10,801 nucleotides of DNA. Origin: Candidatus Competibacteraceae bacterium. GTDB lineage: Bacteria; Pseudomonadota; Gammaproteobacteria; Competibacterales; Competibacteraceae. The stretch is taken from positions 1-10,801 of the forward strand of contig JAGRHM010000280.1 in the NCBI GenBank assembly GCA_020445005.1, read 5' to 3'. Below, piece after piece: positions 6,171 through 10,801 of this stretch; position 1 is the stretch's first letter; every line of letters begins with the position of its first letter. Below the pieces are notes generated by a model, which did no database searches, had not been told where the DNA came from, and saw only the letters and a program-made list of their open reading frames with translations. Position numbers and translations under genes: made by a program.

Positions 6171-8192
6171 TCAAAACCGGTAATCGAATTTTAAGCGCCA
6201 GTTCCGGCCATCCTGGGGAATTTCCGCCTGGAGATGCTCATCCCCTCCAGGGTCGGCGTAATCTTGATCGAACAAGTTGTAAATGCCCAAAGCAACATCC
6301 AGATTTTTACCGAAAGGCTGACCGAGTAGATTCAGGTTGGTGATTAGCGCACCAGCCACTTCATTGCCTTGGGTCGCGCGGCGTTTACCGACGTACTGCA
6401 ATTCCAATCCCGCACGCCAGATATCACCGAACAAGGGCTGACTCCAATTCAGCTTGGCAAGGTGACGAGGAGAGTTATCGAGCCACCCTCCCGTTTCGTC
6501 CTCGGCCAATTGCCAACTATAGCTGGCCCGAAGCCGGGCGCCATTGATCCAGTGCCGCTCAGCCTCCAACGTAAAGCCGTTAGCCCGTACCTGGCTCAGA
6601 TTGTGGTAGGTCAGTAACTCCGAGTCGGGATCGGTAGTCAGATCGATCAAGTCAGTAATGTTGTAGTGATAGATGGAAGCATTGAAACGAGTATGTTCGT
6701 CTAGGCGCCTCTCCAGAATGAATTCGTAAGTGTCGATTGTCTCAGGCTGAAGATTGGGGTTCAGCAAATATCCAGAGGGAGTGTAATAGAGTTCATAGGC
6801 GTTGGGTGCGCGGAAGGCCTCACTATATAAAAACTTGAAGGTAGTTTGCTCATCCCACTGGTGGACGAGACTGAGTCGGGGGTTGACACTGTCGTCGCCG
6901 TTGGCGGCACGGTCGTAACGGATTCCGATGCCAAAGCTTGTTCTGTCGCCCAGCGCAAACTCATCCAAAACATAAAGCCCCCAGCGATCCCCATGGGTAC
7001 GGCTATCGAAATCAACGGCGCCGGTTTCGTCAAACGTGGTTTGATCGCGCCGCAAATCATGTTGGTATTCCCCACCGAACGCCAGCTTGTGCCGCTCGAA
7101 AGCAGTGTTCACAAACTGGAGTTCAGTACCCCACCATCGGCCTATCGCCTGGTCGGGAAAATCGGCATCTTCGTAGATATAGTGTCCCTGGTAATCGTAT
7201 GCCCCATAAAACAGTCGACCCTGTACATCAAAACCCGCGTTCCACGAGGCGCGATAAGCGAGATTCACGAAGGTTTGCTGGTCTTGGGTGCGACTGTGGG
7301 GATCGTTGAAATCCTGATCGTAAGATGCCGTAGGGATGCCTTTTTCACGATCAGAATGCGCCAAATCCAAGGCCCATTCCTCGAAAGACAGTTTCCCAAA
7401 GAACTGATGAAAATTATCGTGATCGAGACCCACCGCTACGCCGTCATCGACTGGCGGGTTAACGAATTCGGGAAAATAAAGATTTTTACCTTGGCTGTCG
7501 TAAGTAGTCGCGGACAATAGCATGTCCAATCCATTGTTCAGTTTACGACCGAAGGTCGCCCGACCTCGGCGGGTCTCGGCGCTGGCGACCGCGCCGGAGA
7601 GTTCCAGGGCATCGATATCCTGCCCCCGCTTGGTAGTAATGCTCACCACGCCGAAAAAAGCATTATTGCCATAGAGCGACGTGGCGGGACCGGCTGGCAA
7701 GAACTCAACCCGTTTGATCAAATCCACATCGAGAATGAAATCGGTGCCTACCAGTGCAGCATCGTAGATGTTGTCGTTAAGCCGATGGCCATCGATCAGA
7801 AACAACAAGTGGTCATTGTAATCGCCAGGGCGACCGAATCCACGCACACCCACACTGCTGTAGTTGCGATCATAGCTGACATAAACACCAGGGAGACTCC
7901 GTAGGATGTCAGTCAAGGTCCGGTAGCCTTGCGTTTTGATATCCTCGGCGGTAATGACCGTTACCGCTGAAGGTGCTTCACTGGCTTTCTGCCCGAACTT
8001 GGAAGCCGAATACACTTCGATTTGCATGAGTTCTTCGAGACTGAAGCGCGTCAGATCGATCGAAGCATGCTCAGCGAAAACTGGGGGGCCAGAACCTCCT
8101 AATCCCAAGATGAATCCCAGCAACCAAGTCAGCGTGCAGGCTGAACAATTTGCATTTAGAATGAATGATGAACGCTGGATAAGGTTATACAT
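6171..8192 (-). CDS. TonB-dependent outer-membrane receptor
   Basis: Receptors of this family import scarce ligands (siderophores, cobalamin, glycans) across the outer membrane using TonB energy. The 673-aa protein starts at ATG 8192. Residues ~1-40 form a signal peptide (LTWLLGFILGLGGSG...VFA). Then LTRFSLEELMQIEVYSASK leads into the plug (~residues 55-190: APSAVTVITAEDI, LRSLPGVYVS, VRGFGRPGDYNDH, LIDGHRLND, RVEFLPAGPATSLYG, VVSITTKRG). The rest alternates as expected for a 22-strand barrel and ends IYNLFDQDYADP...WRLKFDYRF, with the terminal Phe typical of Bam-inserted proteins. The ligand cannot be read from sequence. The SLEELMxIEV opening occurs in receptors often found with YfiR-like and signalling genes. 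The gene is less GC-rich than uvrD or psd (sampled 60-base lines 45-53% against 65-67%), suggesting separate origin. GAGGG lies ~20 bases before the ATG, too far for a good ribosome binding site. Confidence 0.92.
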   Translation of the reverse strand: MYNLIQRSSFILNANCSACTLTWLLGFILGLGGSGPPVFAEHASIDLTRFSLEELMQIEVYSASKFGQKASEAPSAVTVITAEDIKTQGYRTLTDILRSLPGVYVSYDRNYSSVGVRGFGRPGDYNDHLLFLIDGHRLNDNIYDAALVGTDFILDVDLIKRVEFLPAGPATSLYGNNAFFGVVSITTKRGQDIDALELSGAVASAETRRGRATFGRKLNNGLDMLLSATTYDSQGKNLYFPEFVNPPVDDGVAVGLDHDNFHQFFGKLSFEEWALDLAHSDREKGIPTASYDQDFNDPHSRTQDQQTFVNLAYRASWNAGFDVQGRLFYGAYDYQGHYIYEDADFPDQAIGRWWGTELQFVNTAFERHKLAFGGEYQHDLRRDQTTFDETGAVDFDSRTHGDRWGLYVLDEFALGDRTSFGIGIRYDRAANGDDSVNPRLSLVHQWDEQTTFKFLYSEAFRAPNAYELYYTPSGYLLNPNLQPETIDTYEFILERRLDEHTRFNASIYHYNITDLIDLTTDPDSELLTYHNLSQVRANGFTLEAERHWINGARLRASYSWQLAEDETGGWLDNSPRHLAKLNWSQPLFGDIWRAGLELQYVGKRRATQGNEVAGALITNLNLLGQPFGKNLDVALGIYNLFDQDYADPGGDEHLQAEIPQDGRNWRLKFDYRF

Positions 8193-8236
8193 GAGAGATT
8201 GTCGCCCGCCCTCTTCATGGGTAGTGTTCCAAACAT
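8193..8236 (-). other. Leader before the TonB receptor gene, no clear promoter
   Basis: This short stretch between the transposase relic and the receptor ATG holds no recognisable -10/-35 pair, Fur box or riboswitch. The promoter of the receptor operon is either weak or lies inside the relic. Confidence 0.4.
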
Positions 8237-8581
8237 GGGAATGCGCCCGATCCGCTCGCCGTCCACTTAGGCAGCGATGAGTATCAAGGCCTTATCCTCA
8301 GCGCCACGCCCGCGTTTTCCCGGCTTTGCTCCCCCGACATAGATTTCATCCACTTCGACCACACCCGCCAGTCGATCGCGTCCTGGTCTCACCATGGCCC
8401 GATGCAGCTTATGCAGCCAGGTCCACTTGGATATGCCTCCATACTTTCGCATACTACATATAGTGGCTACTGGAGTAAAAGGAATACCCCTATTTGAGAA
8501 AATCCGGGTGCGTGATGTTTGGCACTTAACCCGTCGGCTTACCCGAAAAATCCTGGCACACACCTTGGGAATTTTCATGAA
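8237..8581 (-). pseudogene. Decayed IS1595/ISXO2-type transposase remnant
   Basis: The open part reads 103 residues on the minus strand from ATG 8578 to TAA 8267-8269. It holds WTWLHKLHRAMVRPGRD and VVEVDEIYVGGAKPGKRGRG, diagnostic of ISXO2-like DDE transposases with the first catalytic Asp. The stop falls where the family usually continues into an acidic residue, and the same frame past it still reads VDGERIGRIP, matching the next conserved stretch. A nonsense change is therefore likely, followed by truncation before the second Asp and last acidic residue. At the N-terminal side, QTS...IF and KYGG run straight into WTWLHKL, so ~20 residues usually present between them seem deleted. The zinc-ribbon start is not recognisable. 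The family length is ~300 aa, so this cannot be active. No terminal inverted repeats were identified. Confidence 0.85.
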
Positions 8582-8584
8582 TCG

Positions 8585-8614
8585 GTAACTGGATTGGTCA
8601 GACCTTGCAGTTAC
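8585..8614. repeat. 7-bp inverted repeat over the psd stop codon
   Basis: GTAACTG (8585-8591) and CAGTTAC (8608-8614) are perfect complements around a 16-base loop that contains a smaller GGTCAGACC palindrome. The right arm covers the psd stop codon (8611-8613). No T run follows on the minus strand, so a standard terminator is unlikely. It could be mRNA 3'-end structure or an edge of the adjacent relic. Confidence 0.4.
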
Positions 8615-9522
8615 GCACCGCCATGCAAGGACACGCTTGCTAAGGGTTGTCCCATGCGCACGGTCGCGCCAGGCCGCATTTCATGTTCCCAACGAACTTT
8701 CTGCGGCCCAAACAGCAGGATGACGGTGGAGCCCATGTTAAAGCGGCCCATTTCCGCCCCCTGATCCAGCCGCACCGCGCTGTCGCCATGCGATGGATAG
8801 CTCCAATGGCGGATCGTCATTCCCAAGGGCGGGGTAATCGCTCCCGCCCACACGGTTTCGATAGACGCCACATTGATCGCCCCGACCAGCACCAGGGCCA
8901 TGGGTCCCTCCAGCGTATCGAACAGCGTGACCACTCGTTCATTACGGGCGAACAGATTGGGGATCATCCGGGTCGTCAGCGGCGAAACGCTGAACAGCTT
9001 ACCTGGGATATGCGTCATCTCGCGCAACTGGCCCGCCAGCGGAATGTGAATGCGATGGTAGTCGCGCGGCGACAGATACAAAGTCGCAAACGCGCCATTC
9101 TGAAAGGGCTTGGCCCGTTCGATGTCGCCACCCAGCAGTTCGGTCAGCGAGAAGCTCCGGCCCTTGGCTTGCAACAAAGTATCTTCATTTGCCATGCCGA
9201 TCTGACTGATCGCGCCATCCACCGGACAACACACGATCCGGTCACCCGAAGCAATGGGGCGAGCGCCAGGCTTGAGCGCCCGGGTGAAAAAGGCATTGAA
9301 ATCGGGATAGGCGCGCGGATCGGCTTCCAGCGCTTCCGCCAGATTCACCTGAAAATATCGCGCAAATTGGCGAATCAGTAAATTTTTAAACCAGGGCGTC
9401 CGCCGCCGCGTCGCCCAATAGATCAACCGGGTCAACCCGCGTTGTGGCAGCAGATATTGCGGTAAATTGCGGAGATAATCGCTCGGAGTCGTGGACATTG
9501 GGAAGTTTTGCGGGTCGGACAT
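8611..9522 (-). CDS. psd: Phosphatidylserine decarboxylase proenzyme
   Basis: Psd decarboxylates phosphatidylserine to phosphatidylethanolamine at the inner membrane, the last step of the main bacterial PE pathway. The 303-aa protein starts at ATG 9522; ATG 9498 (residue 9) is an alternative, and neither has a clear ribosome binding site. The proenzyme cleaves itself at a GST motif and turns the serine into the pyruvoyl cofactor. Here it reads FNMGSTVILLF, predicting cleavage between Gly264 and Ser265; Met replaces Leu of the usual LGST. The other triad residues are Asp102 (PVDGAISQ) and His159 (DYHRIHIP), spaced as in E. coli Psd. Also conserved are QAKG, YLSPRDYHR, PNLFARNERV and ASIETVWAG. 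It lacks the charged C-terminal tail of the 322-aa E. coli protein. It diverges from prmB and does not neighbour the usual rsgA or mscM gene. Confidence 0.96.
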   Translation of the reverse strand: MSDPQNFPMSTTPSDYLRNLPQYLLPQRGLTRLIYWATRRRTPWFKNLLIRQFARYFQVNLAEALEADPRAYPDFNAFFTRALKPGARPIASGDRIVCCPVDGAISQIGMANEDTLLQAKGRSFSLTELLGGDIERAKPFQNGAFATLYLSPRDYHRIHIPLAGQLREMTHIPGKLFSVSPLTTRMIPNLFARNERVVTLFDTLEGPMALVLVGAINVASIETVWAGAITPPLGMTIRHWSYPSHGDSAVRLDQGAEMGRFNMGSTVILLFGPQKVRWEHEMRPGATVRMGQPLASVSLHGGA

Positions 9523-9666
9523 GGCCAGGAAAATTCGGTTGGTTTGGAGTCTGAAAGTAAGATCAGCATATCGGGCTGGCGGTTAAAACGATAGAATTCG
9601 CTGGCTATTGGTTGCCTTTGCCTATGTCCATCCGCGGTCCACTCTCTATCGCCTTGCACCCGACTC
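9523..9666. promoter_or_regulatory. Divergent intergenic region between psd and prmB
   Basis: These 144 bases must hold the start signals of both genes. TAGAAT (9592-9597) is a possible -10 for prmB and, on the minus strand, TATGCT near 9564-9569 is a possible -10 for psd. Neither has a convincing -35. No operator palindrome or terminator was recognised. Confidence 0.3.
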
Positions 9667-10575
9667 ATGATGATCACCCACGATGATGCTCTATCTTCCC
9701 TCCAGACGCTCCGCGACTTTATTCGCTGGGGCGCCAGCCGGATGAATGAAGCCGGTTTGCATTTCGGTCACGGCACTGATAATGCGCTCGATGAAGCGGC
9801 AGCGCTGGTATTGCACGCCCTGCATTTGCCCCCTGATTTACATACGGAATACTTGCAATCGTCCCTGACCTTGCTGGAGAAGGAGGCGATTTTACGCTTG
9901 TTGGAACAGCGGCTCGTGGAACGCAAACCCGCCGCTTATTTAACTCAACGCGCCTGGTTCATGGGTCTGCCGTTTTACGTCGATGAACGGGTGCTGATTC
10001 CGCGTTCGCCTCTGGCGGAATTGATCGAGCGGCAATTCGCGCCCTGGATGCCGGACAGCCGCAAGGTGGAGCATATCCTGGATTTGGGAACCGGCAGCGG
10101 TTGCTTGGGCATCGCCTGCGCTTATGCCTTCCCTGACGCCCAGGTGGATTTGGCGGACGTTTCCGCCGATGCGCTGGACGTCGCGCGATGCAATGTTGCC
10201 GAGCATGGCCTGGAAGAGCAGGTGGAAGTGATCCAGTCCGACCTGTTCTTGGCGCTGAAGGGTCGCCGTTACGATCTGATTATTAGCAACCCGCCTTATG
10301 TAGCCCTGGAAGAACTGGACGCCCTGCCGGCTGAGTATCGCCATGAACCGCGTCTGGGTCTGGCAGCCGGCGCCGCAGGACTGGACGTGGTGCTGGAAAT
10401 TTTGCAACAGGCTGGGGATTTTCTGAAACGCGACGGTTTATTAGTGGTCGAGGTTGGTGATGCGCAATATGCGCTGTGCGAAACCCTGCCCGATGCGCCG
10501 TTTACCTGGCTGGAGTTCGAGCGTGGCGGCCAGGGCGTGTTTTTATTGAACGCCGCGCAAGTGCGCCGACTGTGA
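9667..10575 (+). CDS. prmB: 50S ribosomal protein L3 glutamine N5-methyltransferase
   Basis: PrmB uses S-adenosylmethionine to methylate a glutamine of ribosomal protein L3, aiding 50S assembly. The 302-aa protein (E. coli 310) starts at ATG 9667; an ATG follows at 9670. The N-terminal helical domain carries FGHGTDNALDEAAALVL and AYLTQRAWFMG, then FYVDERVLIPRSPLAEL. The methyltransferase fold has the SAM loop DLGTGSG at 139-145, then IACAYAFPDAQVDLADVS. The catalytic NPPY is at 208-211 and binds the glutamine amide. It is followed by EYRHEPRLGLAAG and, near the end, PFTWLEFERGGQGVFLL. The HGTDN and EYRHEP stretches favour PrmB over the release-factor enzyme PrmC. hemN starts 18 bases after its stop, suggesting one transcript. 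No strong ribosome binding site is seen. Confidence 0.95.
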   Translation: MMITHDDALSSLQTLRDFIRWGASRMNEAGLHFGHGTDNALDEAAALVLHALHLPPDLHTEYLQSSLTLLEKEAILRLLEQRLVERKPAAYLTQRAWFMGLPFYVDERVLIPRSPLAELIERQFAPWMPDSRKVEHILDLGTGSGCLGIACAYAFPDAQVDLADVSADALDVARCNVAEHGLEEQVEVIQSDLFLALKGRRYDLIISNPPYVALEELDALPAEYRHEPRLGLAAGAAGLDVVLEILQQAGDFLKRDGLLVVEVGDAQYALCETLPDAPFTWLEFERGGQGVFLLNAAQVRRL

Positions 10576-10593
10576 CGTTGCATGGAGCGTCTG

Positions 10594-10801
10594 ATGGACA
10601 CCACCCTGATTTTCGATTCGACCCTGATCGGCAAATACGACAAGGCCGGTCCCCGTTACACCTCCTATCCAACCGCTGTGCAGTTTCACACGGGTTTCAG
10701 CGAAGTGGAGTACCGGGAGCAGGCTTTAGCCAGCAATGCCAGCGGTCGGCCTTTGTCGTTGTACCTTCATATTCCCTTCTGCGACACGGTTTGTTTCTAC
10801 T
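10594..10801 (+). CDS. hemN: Oxygen-independent coproporphyrinogen III oxidase, N-terminal part (cut by window edge)
   Basis: HemN is a radical-SAM enzyme that converts coproporphyrinogen III to protoporphyrinogen IX without oxygen in haem synthesis. Only 69 residues are present. They match the HemN start: LIGKYDKAGPRYTSYPTA, then RPLSLYLHIPFCDTVCFY. Cys63 and Cys67 are the first two cysteines of the CxxxCxxC motif that binds the 4Fe-4S cluster; the third should lie at the next codon, beyond the edge. The GPRYTSYPTA stretch separates HemN from the HemW-like proteins. ATG 10594 is chosen because GGAG at 10584-10587 lies at ideal spacing; an in-frame ATG at 10582 contains that site and is less likely. 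Confidence 0.94.
   Translation, partial: MDTTLIFDSTLIGKYDKAGPRYTSYPTAVQFHTGFSEVEYREQALASNASGRPLSLYLHIPFCDTVCFY

Noticed and set aside
6846..7520. 224-residue plus-strand frame opposite the TonB receptor
   Set aside because: The receptor reading is clear over the whole span, and the antisense product has no family resemblance.
8647..9381. 244-residue plus-strand frame opposite psd
   Set aside because: Psd is certain, and the opposite frame is rich in His, Arg and Gln as typical shadow translations are.

Overview
The window looks like chromosomal DNA from a GC-rich gammaproteobacterium. UvrD, Psd, PrmB and HemN all read like gammaproteobacterial orthologues, and invariant UvrD residues fall at the same numbers as in E. 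coli. An environmental lineage such as the Competibacter group would fit, but that is only an impression. No phage module, CRISPR array, tRNA or rRNA was seen.

Layout. (1) 1-1357: a repeat-rich fibre-like protein. It has eight copies of a ~17-residue unit, a YadA-like head, a C-terminal peptidase_S74/endosialidase-type chaperone domain and a coiled coil. Its 5' end looks incomplete. (2) 1390-1475: two related palindromes; the first can act as its terminator. (3) 1558-5594: uvrD (DNA helicase II), then five bases later a PilB/GspE-type ATPase, both on +. (4) 5620-8192: a two-gene minus-strand unit, a TonB-dependent outer-membrane receptor followed by a YfiR-family periplasmic protein. Sampled lines have lower GC than the flanks. 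Behind its 5' end lies a decayed IS1595/ISXO2-type transposase (8237-8581). (5) 8611-9522: psd on the minus strand. (6) 9667 to the right edge: prmB then hemN on +, diverging from psd.

How the parts fit. The housekeeping genes are ordinary: repair (uvrD), phosphatidylethanolamine synthesis (psd), ribosomal protein L3 methylation (prmB) and anaerobic haem synthesis (hemN). The accessory parts are the fibre-like protein and the TonB receptor/YfiR pair. YfiR is known as the periplasmic repressor of a membrane diguanylate cyclase, and no such enzyme is next to it here. The pair may therefore signal to a partner elsewhere. I see no clear evidence for a wholly new system; the best leads are the partnerless TonB/YfiR island and the tandem-repeat fibre protein.
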